The position numbers and the translations under genes are program-made. The notes under the pieces are model-generated. The model was given only the letters and a program-made list of their open reading frames with translations. It did not search any database and had not been told where the DNA came from. Of a stretch of 14,466 nucleotides of DNA, positions 6,446 through 14,245 are shown piece by piece. Source of the stretch: an uncultured Bacilli bacterium. Lineage in GTDB: Bacteria; Bacillota_I; Bacilli_A; RF39; UBA660. Where the stretch lies: NCBI GenBank assembly GCA_910587535.1, contig CAJUKM010000033.1, positions 1 to 14,466 on the forward strand, read 5' to 3'. The stretch's first letter is position 1. Every line of letters starts with the position of its first letter.

Positions 6446-8521
6446 ATGGGAAAAAGAGATGTACCTATTGAACAGATTAGAAATATAGGAATCATGGCTC
6501 ATATCGATGCCGGAAAAACTACTACTACCGAGAGAATTTTATTCCACACAGGAATAACTCATAAAATAGGTGAGACACACGATGGTGAATCACAAATGGA
6601 CTGGATGGATCAAGAAAAGGAGCGCGGTATCACTATTACTAGTGCGGCTACTACTGCTCATTGGAAAGGTCACAGATTAAATATAATCGATACTCCAGGA
6701 CACGTAGACTTTACTATCGAAGTTCAAAGAAGTTTGAGAGTACTAGACGGTGCTGTAGCACTATTAGATGCTCAAGCTGGTGTTGAACCACAAACTGAAA
6801 CAGTTTGGCGTCAAGCTAACGAATATAAAGTACCTAGAATGCTTTGTGCAAACAAGATGGGCAAAATTGGTGCTGATTTCTACTTCAGTTTAGGAACTAT
6901 CAAAGATAGATTAGGAGCAAATGCTGCTGCTATAGAATTGCCTATCGGAGCTGAAAATGAATTCTGTGGAATCGTCAATCTAGTAACGATGAAGGCTTAT
7001 AAGTTCGACGGAACTGAACAAGAGAATGCAGAAGAAATCGAAATTCCTGCTGATATGAAAGATAAGGCTCAGGAATATAGAACTAAGTTGATCGAGGCTG
7101 TTGCCGATTTCGACGAAGAGTTGATGATGAACTACCTTGATGGAAAAGAAATAACTGAAGAAGCTCTTAAGGCTGCAATCAGAAAAGCTACTCTATCTGT
7201 AGAATTCTTCCCTGTATTATGTGCTGATGCATTATCTAATCAAGGTATTAAACCGCTTTTGGACGCTATCATAGATTATTTACCAGCACCTACTGATGTG
7301 GAAGCTATCGTATGTACTGATAAGAATGGCAATGACGTTCTTCGTCATCCAAGCGATTCTGAACCTTTTACTGCTTTAGCATTTAAAATTATGGCCGATC
7401 CATTTGTTGGACGTCTATCGTTTTTCCGCGTATATTCTGGTGTATTACAAAGCGGTTCATACGTTTTGAACTCTACTAAGGGTGAAAAAGAGAGAATCGG
7501 ACGTATACTTCAGATGCACGCTAATAACAGAAAAGAAATTACTGAAGTCTATGCTGGAGAAATCGCTGCTGCTGTCGGATTAAAATATACGACTACTGCC
7601 GATACTCTATGTGACGAAAAGAATTTCTGTATAATGAAGGGTATGGAATTCCCTGAACCAGTTATCGATATCGCAATCGAGCCTAAGAGCAAAGGCGATC
7701 AAGATAAGATGGCGCTCGCTATTCAAAAATTGGTCGAAGAAGATCCAACTTTAAGAGTTAAAACTGAGCCTGAAACTGGTCAAACAGTATTATCAGGAAT
7801 GGGTGAATTACACTTGGATATCATCGTCGATAGAATGAAACGCGAATTCAACGTCGAATGTAATAAAGGTCGTCCACAAGTTGCTTACCGTGAAACGATT
7901 ACGAAGACTGCTGAGTGTGAAGGTAAATATATCAAACAATCTGGTGGTCGTGGACAATATGGACACGTTTGGGTCAGATTTGAACCAAACCCTGGAAACG
8001 GTTATGAATTCGTAGACGAGGTAGTCGGTGGTGTAGTCCCTCGTGAATATATACCAGTTACCGATAAAGGACTCCAAGAAGCCATGGCTGGTGGAGTACT
8101 AGCTGGATATCCAATGGTAGATATCAAAGCAACTTTATTCGACGGATCATATCACGATGTCGACTCATCTGAGATGGCATTTAAAGTTGCAGCTAGTCTT
8201 GCTTTGAAAGAAGCTAAGAATAAATGTAATGTCGTATTACTAGAACCTATAATGAAGGTCGTCGTAGACGTTCCAGAAGAATATTTAGGAAACGTAATGG
8301 GAGATTTGACTAGTCGTAGAGGACGTCCACTTGGACAAGAGTCTATCGGAAACACATTGAGAATTTCTGCAATGGTTCCACTTTCAGAGATGTTCGGTTA
8401 TGCAACAGACTTGCGTAGTAACACTCAAGGACGTGGAAACTTCCAAATGGAAAAAGATCATTACGAAGAAGTTCCTAAGTCTATTGCCGATGAAATTATA
8501 AAGAAAAATAGTGGCAACTAA
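6446..8521 (+). CDS. fusA: Translation elongation factor G
   Basis: GTPase that drives translocation of tRNA and mRNA on the ribosome and helps recycling. The 691-residue protein has the normal five-domain length. G1 is AHIDAGKT (18-25), G2 RGITI (60-64) and G3 DTPGH (82-86, catalytic His86), all intact. Domain II (from about 290), domain III (GMGELHLDI), domain IV (GGRGQYGHVW, then SSEMAFKVAASLA) and domain V (TQGRGNFQME) look normal. Two base-recognition motifs do not: G4 reads NKMG (136-139, GGC at 6860-6862) instead of NKMD, and G5 reads CADAL (259-263) where EF-G has CGSAF. These are the guanine-specifying loops. The GAGG before the ATG overlaps the end of rpsG closely, so translation may be coupled. 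A sequencing error could explain one change but hardly both. Confidence 0.96.
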   Translation: MGKRDVPIEQIRNIGIMAHIDAGKTTTTERILFHTGITHKIGETHDGESQMDWMDQEKERGITITSAATTAHWKGHRLNIIDTPGHVDFTIEVQRSLRVLDGAVALLDAQAGVEPQTETVWRQANEYKVPRMLCANKMGKIGADFYFSLGTIKDRLGANAAAIELPIGAENEFCGIVNLVTMKAYKFDGTEQENAEEIEIPADMKDKAQEYRTKLIEAVADFDEELMMNYLDGKEITEEALKAAIRKATLSVEFFPVLCADALSNQGIKPLLDAIIDYLPAPTDVEAIVCTDKNGNDVLRHPSDSEPFTALAFKIMADPFVGRLSFFRVYSGVLQSGSYVLNSTKGEKERIGRILQMHANNRKEITEVYAGEIAAAVGLKYTTTADTLCDEKNFCIMKGMEFPEPVIDIAIEPKSKGDQDKMALAIQKLVEEDPTLRVKTEPETGQTVLSGMGELHLDIIVDRMKREFNVECNKGRPQVAYRETITKTAECEGKYIKQSGGRGQYGHVWVRFEPNPGNGYEFVDEVVGGVVPREYIPVTDKGLQEAMAGGVLAGYPMVDIKATLFDGSYHDVDSSEMAFKVAASLALKEAKNKCNVVLLEPIMKVVVDVPEEYLGNVMGDLTSRRGRPLGQESIGNTLRISAMVPLSEMFGYATDLRSNTQGRGNFQMEKDHYEEVPKSIADEIIKKNSGN

Positions 8522-8535
8522 TTAATAGGAATATG

Positions 8536-8630
8536 TTCTTCGTAAACGATGAAGAAAATGGGCGAGTATAGAATTAGAACTAGCTATGTCTAGATTAAAA
8601 AATACTCGCTAATCTTCCAGTCGTAAGATT
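8536..8630 (+). other. Three consecutive stem-loops between fusA and tuf
   Basis: Stem 1: TTCTTCGT (8536-8543) / ATGAAGAA (8549-8556), one G-U. Stem 2: GCGAGTAT (8562-8569) / ATACTCGC (8602-8609), a perfect 8-bp closing stem around a 32-nt loop. Stem 3: AATCTT (8611-8616) / AAGATT (8625-8630). No T run follows any of them, so they are not classic terminators. They may mark an mRNA processing or 3'-end stabilising region separating the fusA and tuf transcripts. Confidence 0.5.
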
Positions 8631-8662
8631 TAAAATAAAACGGCTCTCAGACAAAATAGTAC

Positions 8663-8691
8663 TTGATATTTAGGCAAGTATTAGATAAAAT
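8663..8691 (+). promoter_or_regulatory. Promoter of tuf
   Basis: TTGATA (8663-8668) and TAAAAT (8686-8691) are separated by 17 bp. Transcription would start near 8698, about 23 nt before the tuf start codon. A 6-bp inverted repeat TACTTG (8660-8665) / CAAGTA (8675-8680) overlaps it. This lets EF-Tu be made independently of the upstream str genes. Confidence 0.75.
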
Positions 8692-8720
8692 ATTATTAAT
8701 AAAAGAAAGGAAAAAATATT

Positions 8721-9890
8721 ATGTCAAGAGAAAAATTTGATCGTAGTAAGACACACGTTAATATCGGAACTATCGGACACGTTGACCATGGTAAAACGAC
8801 TTTAACAGCTGCCATTACTAAATATTTCGGTAAAACTTTCATGGACTATGCGTCTATCGATAGTGCACCAGAAGAAAGAGAACGTGGTATTACAATCAAT
8901 ACTGCACACGTTGAGTATGAAACTGACAAACGTCACTATGCTCACGTAGACTGTCCAGGACACGCTGACTATGTTAAAAACATGATCACTGGTGCTGCAC
9001 AGATGGATGGAGCTATCTTAGTTATCGCTGCATCTGATGGACCTATGGCCCAAACTAGGGAGCACATTCTACTTGCAAGACAAGTTGGTGTACCAAAAAT
9101 AGTCGTATTCTTGAACAAATGTGACCAAGTAGACGACAAAGAATTAATCGACTTAGTCGAAATGGAAACTCGTGAACTTTTAGGAGAATATGGATTCGAT
9201 ACTGAATGCCCAATCATTAAAGGTTCTGCTCTTAAAGCTCTTGAAGGAGACGCTGAAAACGAGAAGGCTATTCGCGATTTGATGGCTGCTGTTGATGAAT
9301 ACATCGACGATCCAGTTCGTGAAACTGATAAACCATTCTTGATGAGCATCGAAGATGTATTCACTATCTCTGGACGTGGTACTGTTGTTACAGGACGTGT
9401 TGAGAGAGGTTCATTGAATCTAAATGACGAAGTTGAAATCGTCGGACTTAAAGATACTCAAAAGACAGTTGCAACTGGTATCGAAATGTTCAGAAAATCT
9501 TTGGATTATGCTGAAGCTGGAGATAACGCTGGTGTTCTACTTCGTGGTATCTCTCGTGAAGACGTTGAACGTGGACAAGTTCTTGCTAAACCAGGATCAG
9601 TTACTCCACATCACAAATTCAAAGCATCTGTATATGTTCTATCTAAAGAAGAAGGCGGACGTCATACTCCATTCTTCAGTAAGTATAGACCTCAGTTCTA
9701 CTTCAGAACTACAGACGTTACTGGTATCATCGAATTACCTGCTGGTGTTGAGATGGTTATGCCAGGTGATAACATCGAGATGGAAGTTGATCTTATCAGT
9801 CCAGTAGCACTTGAAAAAGGTACTAAGTTCTCAATCCGTGAAGGTGGTAGAACAGTTGGTGCTGGTTCAGTATCTGAAATCATCGAATAA
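8721..9890 (+). CDS. tuf: Translation elongation factor Tu
   Basis: GTPase that carries aminoacyl-tRNA to the ribosome. The 389-residue protein (family usually 393-397) has G1 GHVDHGKT (19-26), G2 RGITINTAH, G3 DCPGH (77-81, catalytic His81), G4 NKCD (132-135) and G5 SALK, all intact, in contrast to EF-G in the same cluster. Domain II (GRGTVVTGRVERG) and domain III (HTPFFSKYRPQFYFRTTDVTG, REGGRTVGAG) are typical. Small differences such as DGPMAQ for the common DGPMPQ also occur in other bacteria. AAAGG (8706-8710) lies 10 nt before the ATG. It has its own promoter and a strong terminator right after the stop codon, so it is probably monocistronic. An AGG codon encodes the conserved Arg of QTREH (codon 113). 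Confidence 0.98.
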   Translation: MSREKFDRSKTHVNIGTIGHVDHGKTTLTAAITKYFGKTFMDYASIDSAPEERERGITINTAHVEYETDKRHYAHVDCPGHADYVKNMITGAAQMDGAILVIAASDGPMAQTREHILLARQVGVPKIVVFLNKCDQVDDKELIDLVEMETRELLGEYGFDTECPIIKGSALKALEGDAENEKAIRDLMAAVDEYIDDPVRETDKPFLMSIEDVFTISGRGTVVTGRVERGSLNLNDEVEIVGLKDTQKTVATGIEMFRKSLDYAEAGDNAGVLLRGISREDVERGQVLAKPGSVTPHHKFKASVYVLSKEEGGRHTPFFSKYRPQFYFRTTDVTGIIELPAGVEMVMPGDNIEMEVDLISPVALEKGTKFSIREGGRTVGAGSVSEIIE

Positions 9891-9903
9891 TTATAAAAGA
9901 TAT

Positions 9904-9928
9904 ACTCACTTCGGTGAGTTTTCTTTTT
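9904..9928 (+). terminator. Rho-independent terminator of tuf
   Basis: ACTCAC (9904-9909) pairs with GTGAGT (9914-9919) closed by a TTCG tetraloop in the stable C(UUCG)G context, followed by TTTTCTTTTT. It starts 14 bp after the tuf stop codon. Confidence 0.92.
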
Positions 9929-9954
9929 ACAAAAATCTTGATGTGTGCTATTCT
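9926..9954 (+). promoter_or_regulatory. Promoter of the DUF1653-type gene
   Basis: TTTACA (9926-9931) and TATTCT (9949-9954) are 17 bp apart, with an extended -10 TG at 9946-9947. The transcript would start near 9961, so the ribosome binding site would lie at its very 5' end. The -35 box touches the T run of the tuf terminator. Confidence 0.5.
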
Positions 9955-9970
9955 TTTCGTAGGTGATATT

Positions 9971-10207
9971 ATGAGAGAAGAAAAAATAATCGTGGGAAGC
10001 AAGTGGCAGCATTTTAAGGGCGATGTAATGACAGTCGTAGAGATTGCAAAACATTCTGAGACTCTGGAGAGTATGATTATCTATGAGCATAAAGGAGAAT
10101 TGTGGGCAAGACCAATCTCAAGTTTCTTATCAGACGAAGATATAAGTGACAGAAAAGATAATAAAACAGGTCAAAAGTATAGATTTGAGCAAATCATCAT
10201 AAACTAG
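9971..10207 (+). CDS. DUF1653 family protein, 78 aa
   Basis: A small cytoplasmic protein of unknown function. The sequence has the family pattern: VGSKWQHFKG (8-17), VVEIAKHSET (22-31), a short acidic strand ending in LWARP (44-48), and YRFEQI at the end, matching the G-x-x-Y-x-H-F-K-G ... A-x-H-S-E-T ... W-x-R-P ... R-F pattern of DUF1653. The real start is ATG 9971 with AGGTGA (9961-9966) upstream; the frame stays open back to a GTG inside the tuf terminator hairpin, which is not credible as a start. It lies between tuf and ackA with what looks like its own promoter. No partner is suggested by the context. Confidence 0.85.
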   Translation: MREEKIIVGSKWQHFKGDVMTVVEIAKHSETLESMIIYEHKGELWARPISSFLSDEDISDRKDNKTGQKYRFEQIIIN

Positions 10208-10265
10208 GGTTTTGAATTTATTTACATTAAAACTTATATACTTGTGTTGGTAAAGGGCAATTTGG

Positions 10266-10294
10266 TTGAAAAACTTGGAGTCCTTCTGTATAAT
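10266..10294 (+). promoter_or_regulatory. Promoter of ackA-nrnA
   Basis: TTGAAA (10266-10271) and TATAAT (10289-10294) are separated by exactly 17 bp, among the best promoters in the window. Transcription would start near 10301, so the ribosome binding site GAGGTGG (10302-10308) sits at the extreme 5' end of the mRNA. Confidence 0.82.
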
Positions 10295-10312
10295 ATATTT
10301 TGAGGTGGAAGA

Positions 10313-11491
10313 ATGAAAATATTATCTGTCAATGCTGGAAGTTCATCTTTAAAATTTACTCTATTTGAACTACCAGAAAAGAAAGAACTTATAAGTGGAA
10401 CATTTGAAAAAATAGGTATAGGAAACAGTTTTTATACTATCAAATTAAATGGCGAAAAGATTAAAAGAGAGGTCGATCTAAAAAATCATGAAGACGCTGT
10501 TAAACATCTAATGGATGAACTTTTAGAGAATAAAGTAGTCGAAAATCTAGATGAACTCGATGGAATCGGTCATAGATTAGTTCACGGAGGACAAAAGTTT
10601 TCAGAGAGTGTCATCATAAACGATGAGGTATTGAAGGCTGCTACTGAATGTATAGAATTAGCACCTATTCACAATCCGGCAAATATTACTGGTATAAGTG
10701 CATTTATGAGTGCATTACCAAATATACCTCAAGTTGCTGTATTTGATACAGCATTTCATCAATCCATGGATAGAGAAGATTATCTGTATGGTGTTCCATA
10801 TGAATGGTATGAGAAATACGGTGTCAGAAGATATGGATTCCATGGTACTAGCCATAGATATGTTTATAAAACAATTTGTGAGGAATTTAAAAACGATAAA
10901 TTGAAAGTTATAAATTGTCATATTGGAAACGGTTCGAGTCTATGTGCAATAAATGCGGGAAAAGTTCTTCATACTACAATGGGCTTTACTCCATTAGCAG
11001 GCGTCATCATGGGAACTCGTTCAGGTGATATCGACCCTAGTATGATTCCGTTCATAATGAAAAAAGAAAATAAAACTTGCGAGCAAGTAATTGACGACTT
11101 GAATAAAAAAAGTGGATTACTAGGAATAAGCGGGGTAAGTTCCGATTCGAGAGATATAGAAGACGGTATCGAAAATGGAAACGATAGATGTATGTTAGCA
11201 AACGATATGCTATGTAAGAGTGTGGCTAACTATATCGCAGTATATAACAATATGTTAGGCGGAGCAGATGTAATAACATTTACTGCTGGACTTGGTGAGA
11301 ATAGTAAATTAACTCGTGAAACCATAGGGAGTTTAATCTCATCTTTGGGTGTTGTGATAGATAAAGAGAAAAATGATGTAAGAGGGAAGTTTACCAAGAT
11401 AAGTGGAGATGACTCTAAAATACCAGTCTATATAGTGCCTACAAATGAAGAGTTAATGATAGCAGAAGATACATACGAACTTATAAAATAG
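10313..11491 (+). CDS. ackA: Acetate kinase
   Basis: Catalyses acetyl phosphate + ADP to acetate + ATP, a substrate-level phosphorylation step typical of fermenting bacteria; also runs in reverse. The 392-residue protein shows the family blocks in order: VNAGSSSLKF (6-15, including Asn7), GHRLVHGG, HNPANITGI, VFDTAFHQSM, YGFHGTSHRYV, HIGNGSSL, GFTPLAGVIMGTRSGDIDP, FTAGLGENS and NEELMIAEDT near the C terminus. Length is within the usual 390-410. The start has GAGGTGG 5-10 nt upstream and agrees with the family N terminus. nrnA begins 15 bp downstream with no terminator between, so the two are co-transcribed. No pta (phosphotransacetylase) gene is in the window. Confidence 0.97.
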   Translation: MKILSVNAGSSSLKFTLFELPEKKELISGTFEKIGIGNSFYTIKLNGEKIKREVDLKNHEDAVKHLMDELLENKVVENLDELDGIGHRLVHGGQKFSESVIINDEVLKAATECIELAPIHNPANITGISAFMSALPNIPQVAVFDTAFHQSMDREDYLYGVPYEWYEKYGVRRYGFHGTSHRYVYKTICEEFKNDKLKVINCHIGNGSSLCAINAGKVLHTTMGFTPLAGVIMGTRSGDIDPSMIPFIMKKENKTCEQVIDDLNKKSGLLGISGVSSDSRDIEDGIENGNDRCMLANDMLCKSVANYIAVYNNMLGGADVITFTAGLGENSKLTRETIGSLISSLGVVIDKEKNDVRGKFTKISGDDSKIPVYIVPTNEELMIAEDTYELIK

Positions 11492-11506
11492 AAATGAGGG
11501 GCTAGC

Positions 11507-12481
11507 ATGAATGCAAAAATCAGAGCTATAGCCAAAAGAATAAAAGATTACAATACTATTGTTATTTCAAGACATGTAGGACCAGATCCTGATGCTATTG
11601 CAAGTCAAATAGCTTTAAGAGATGCGATAAGACTCAGATATCCTTCTAAAAATGTCTACGCAGTAGGAACTCCGGTAAGTAAATTTAAATCTTATGGTAC
11701 TCTAGATAAAATAAATGATGAAAAATTAGATAACTCTTTGCTATTCGTTCTCGACTGTCCAAACATATCGAGAGTTGACGGTGTTAAGTTAGAAAATTTC
11801 ACAGAAGTTATCAAGATCGATCATCACCCTTTTGAAGATAAAATGGGGGAGATCGAATGGGTCGATACTGAAGCATCGAGTACATGTGAGATGATTACGG
11901 AGTTTCTAATCTCTGCAAGATTTAGGGCAAATAGATCGATTGCTGAAAATCTTTTTATAGGAGTTGTAGCCGATTCCGATAGATTCCTATTTTCAAGTCC
12001 TGGCGGAAAAACTCTAGAGTTGATGAGTATATTGATTAAGAACTCTAAAATCGATATAAGTACTGTGTATCCAAGATTATATCTGAGACCTTTAAACGAA
12101 GTAAAGTTTCAAGCTTATATTACAGAGCACTTGAAAGTCACAGCTTCCGGATTTGCCTCTTTAAAAATAGATAAAAAAATTATCGATAAATATAAGGTCG
12201 ATGCCGGAACAGCTTCTAATTTAGTGAATAATTTTAATAACATTAAAGAAATACTCTGTTGGGCTTTAGTATCTTATGATGAAAAACTGCAAATGCATAA
12301 AATAAATATTAGAAGTAGAGGACCAGCAATAAATGAGGTGGCATCAAAATTTAATGGTGGGGGTCATGCTCATGCCAGTGGTGCGAGATTGAAAACTCAG
12401 AAAGAAATAGATAAATTATTTAAGGAATTAGATAAGACTTGTAAAGAATATAAAAAACAACAGAAAGATCTTCAAGAATAA
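11507..12481 (+). CDS. nrnA: DHH phosphoesterase, oligoribonuclease / pAp phosphatase (NrnA type)
   Basis: Probably degrades very short RNAs (2-5 nt, including linear di-nucleotides from cyclic di-nucleotide turnover) and dephosphorylates 3'-phosphoadenosine 5'-phosphate, as Bacillus NrnA does. The 324-residue protein has DHH motif I RHVGPDPDAIAS (22-33; His23, Asp27, Asp29), motif II with Asp83 in LDCPN, the DHH triad (105-107), motif IV in GVVADSDRFLF, and the DHHA1 substrate-binding signature FNGGGHAHASG (282-292). All metal ligands expected for the family are present. GAGGGG (11496-11501) lies 5 nt before the ATG. It follows ackA by 15 bp and its 3' end forms half of the operon terminator. 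The Bacillus NrnA pattern (RHVxPDPDAxxSQ ... VGTP) is followed closely. Confidence 0.93.
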   Translation: MNAKIRAIAKRIKDYNTIVISRHVGPDPDAIASQIALRDAIRLRYPSKNVYAVGTPVSKFKSYGTLDKINDEKLDNSLLFVLDCPNISRVDGVKLENFTEVIKIDHHPFEDKMGEIEWVDTEASSTCEMITEFLISARFRANRSIAENLFIGVVADSDRFLFSSPGGKTLELMSILIKNSKIDISTVYPRLYLRPLNEVKFQAYITEHLKVTASGFASLKIDKKIIDKYKVDAGTASNLVNNFNNIKEILCWALVSYDEKLQMHKINIRSRGPAINEVASKFNGGGHAHASGARLKTQKEIDKLFKELDKTCKEYKKQQKDLQE

Positions 12482-12504
12482 AAGATCTTTTTGTTTTTGT
12501 TTTA
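12464..12504 (+). terminator. Rho-independent terminator of ackA-nrnA
   Basis: AAAGATCTT (12464-12472) pairs perfectly with AAGATCTTT (12482-12490) over 9 bp, with the nrnA stop codon in the loop, followed by TTGTTTTTGTTTT. The 5' arm is inside the nrnA coding sequence. Confidence 0.85.
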
Positions 12505-12550
12505 ATGATTTTAAGGTCTGCGAATAGTGGTAGATAATAGAAGAAAATCA

Positions 12551-12559
12551 TGGTATACT
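12551..12559 (+). promoter_or_regulatory. Extended -10 promoter of leader RNA copy 1
   Basis: TGGTATACT contains an extended -10 TG and the hexamer TATACT (12554-12559). No convincing -35 box is present at 12531-12536. The spacing from the -10 box to the conserved leader start (GAAAGTAG) is the same as at copy 2, which supports both. A second TGG-TAGATA upstream (12528-12536) resembles the copy 2 -10 box and may be a relic. Confidence 0.6.
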
Positions 12560-12567
12560 TGTCATGA

Positions 12568-12672
12568 GAAAGTAGTAAGGACAAACCTATAAAGAAACTT
12601 TCAAAACTTTAGCAAAAATCCTTGACAAGAGATGCCGTGAGGTGGCAAAAGGGAAGCTAAAGAAGAATCGGC
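12568..12672 (+). ncRNA. Conserved structured 5' leader, copy 1 (candidate cis-regulatory RNA)
   Basis: About 100 nt between the promoter and the ribosome binding site of the surface-protein gene, repeated before the end of the window. Possible pairings: A, AAGGA (12577-12581) with TCCTT (12619-12623); B, ACCT (12585-12588) with AGGT (12640-12643); C, CTTTAGC (12607-12613) with GCTAAAG (12656-12662); D, GCCG (12634-12637) with CGGC (12669-12672). These interleave, so a pseudoknotted fold or switching between alternative folds is implied. D ends 3 nt before the GGAGAGG ribosome binding site, so folding could affect translation. I compared it from memory with common riboswitch and small ribozyme consensus sequences and recognised none. 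Regulatory function is inferred. Confidence 0.6.
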
Positions 12673-12691
12673 TGTGGAGAGGGCTTTTTGT

Positions 12692-14233
12692 ATGCAAGGA
12701 AAAAGAAAGAGAATAACAATTTTTATATTATTTGCTTTAACATTGGTGTTAGCAAGTACTTTGGGAACATATGCCTACTTTATGACTAATTTAGGTAGAG
12801 AGGAAAAGCAAGAGTTGACAGTAACAACTGGAACACTAGCTTTAGTATTTGAAGACAATTCTGATGGAATAAATGCTAATCTTTCATTAGGTGAAAGTAT
12901 AACAAAAGAATTTAAAATAAAAAATACAGGTACTAGAGATGTTACGACCAATTTATTATTTAATGATATGATTAATACATATATGGAGGAATCTCTATCG
13001 TATAGATTAGAATATAAAACAGAAGCTGATGGAGAGTGGATGCCAGTTGAAACTGTTAGTACAAATGTACCTCAGTCTGAGACTCTAAAGGATAAAAATT
13101 TAGCAAGGGATATTACGATACCAGTTGACGAGACTTATTATTATAAACTCACGATTACATTTAACGATTTAGATATAAATCAAAACAGTGATATAGATGC
13201 AATATTTGCAAGCAAATTTAAAATAGGAGACGCGATAGATCCTTCCAAAGAAATATTAAAAAAGTTAATTCTTACTGTAAATGAAGGAACGCCAAATTTT
13301 GCCGATCCTGCAACGACTGATGAAGGCGTGTATGCAATGGAAGACGATTATGGTACGAGTTATTATTATCGAGGAGCAGTGGAGAATAACTATATAAAAT
13401 TCGGAGACTTCTATTGGAGAATCATAAGAATAAATGGAGATGGAAGTCTTAGAATTATATATGATGGAACAAGAAGACATAAGAATGGAATATCAAATGA
13501 AGATAGATTAGCATATAAAGAAAAAGCATTTAATGCTAAAGATAATGATACAAAGTATGCAGGCTGGATGTATGGTGGTATTCAAGGTGAAGCAAGTATC
13601 TCAAAAGAGCAAGCTCAAACTAATGAAACAAATTCAAATATAAAGACATTAGTAGATTCGTGGTATAAGACAAATATAGAAGATAAGAATTTAGGAGACA
13701 GGGTAGCAGATGTAATTTTTTGCAATGATAGATCTACTCCTGGAAGGTCATTAACAAATTGGTCGGATGATACTGGATTAGGATATGCTAAAAATTATAC
13801 AGCTTACGGGATAACATCAAGAATTGGTGGTCCGTGGCAGACGATATTAACTCAACCGTCATTCAAGTGTCCACAAAAGAATGATGCATTTACAGTAAGT
13901 GATGAAGAATTAGGAAATGGAGATTTGACATATCCAGTAGGTCTAATCACAGCTGATGAAGTGGTTGCAGCGGGAAGTGGCAAATACGATAAAGCGAGTC
14001 CAAAATATTATCTTTACAAAGGACTACGATATTGGTTACTTTCTCCGGGTTATTTTAATGGTATTGTTTACTCATTTATTGTACAAAGTGGCGGAACACT
14101 TCATTACTACGGTGTAAAAGGAACAGCTCTAGGAGTCGCTCCAGTCATCAATCTGAAACCAGAATACGTAAAAACCTTGATAGGAGACGGAACAATCAAT
14201 AATCCATATAGAGAAGATGGGACTTCTATATAA
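12692..14233 (+). CDS. TasA/camelysin-like surface protein with C-terminal lectin-like domain
   Basis: A probable secreted or surface protein of 513 residues. The N terminus has a basic stretch (KRKR), a hydrophobic core at about 8-24 and a GTYAYF motif like the signals cut by SipW-type peptidases in TasA and CalY. Residues 35-180 look like the beta-rich TasA-type module (TVTTGTLALVF, FKIKNTGTRDV). Residues 185-505 form a second domain with FGDFYWRIIRINGDGSLRIIYDG (written in two parts: FGDFYWRII, then RINGDGSLRIIYDG), a conserved cysteine pair (344, 393) and a C-terminal WLLSPG ... GVAPVINL segment, which recalls large paralogous families of gut Bacillota with a C-type-lectin-like fold. ATG 12692 is chosen because GGAGAGG (12676-12682) precedes it; the upstream in-frame GTG 12674 overlaps that site. 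It has its own leader RNA and terminator. Ligand and role are unknown; matrix fibre formation or adhesion are possibilities. Confidence 0.82.
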   Translation: MQGKRKRITIFILFALTLVLASTLGTYAYFMTNLGREEKQELTVTTGTLALVFEDNSDGINANLSLGESITKEFKIKNTGTRDVTTNLLFNDMINTYMEESLSYRLEYKTEADGEWMPVETVSTNVPQSETLKDKNLARDITIPVDETYYYKLTITFNDLDINQNSDIDAIFASKFKIGDAIDPSKEILKKLILTVNEGTPNFADPATTDEGVYAMEDDYGTSYYYRGAVENNYIKFGDFYWRIIRINGDGSLRIIYDGTRRHKNGISNEDRLAYKEKAFNAKDNDTKYAGWMYGGIQGEASISKEQAQTNETNSNIKTLVDSWYKTNIEDKNLGDRVADVIFCNDRSTPGRSLTNWSDDTGLGYAKNYTAYGITSRIGGPWQTILTQPSFKCPQKNDAFTVSDEELGNGDLTYPVGLITADEVVAAGSGKYDKASPKYYLYKGLRYWLLSPGYFNGIVYSFIVQSGGTLHYYGVKGTALGVAPVINLKPEYVKTLIGDGTINNPYREDGTSI

Positions 14234-14245
14234 AAATTTTAGAGG

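Noticed and set aside
9057..9059. AGG read as Met, as reported for some uncultured Bacilli
   Set aside because: AGG encodes the conserved Arg of the EF-Tu QTREH block, so AGG is Arg here.
8969..9364. 131-codon open frame antisense to tuf
   Set aside because: Serine-rich translation typical of an antisense shadow of a conserved gene; no supporting signals.
9424..9807. 127-codon open frame inside tuf on the + strand
   Set aside because: Shadow of tuf in another frame with no ribosome binding site; tuf is unmistakable.
9843..9848. EF-Tu Ser at the position of E. coli A375 as a kirromycin-resistance mutation
   Set aside because: Ser at this site (FSIREGG) is, to my knowledge, the normal state in Bacillus and other Firmicutes.
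9914..9970. Upstream GTG start for the DUF1653-type gene
   Set aside because: It lies in the tuf terminator hairpin, before any likely transcription start, and the extra 19 residues do not match the family; ATG 9971 has a ribosome binding site.
12568..12672. Leader as a known riboswitch (c-di-GMP-I or -II, lysine, ykkC types) or hammerhead/HDV-like ribozyme
   Set aside because: Core consensus motifs of these classes, recalled from memory, are not found; this is not equal to an Rfam search.
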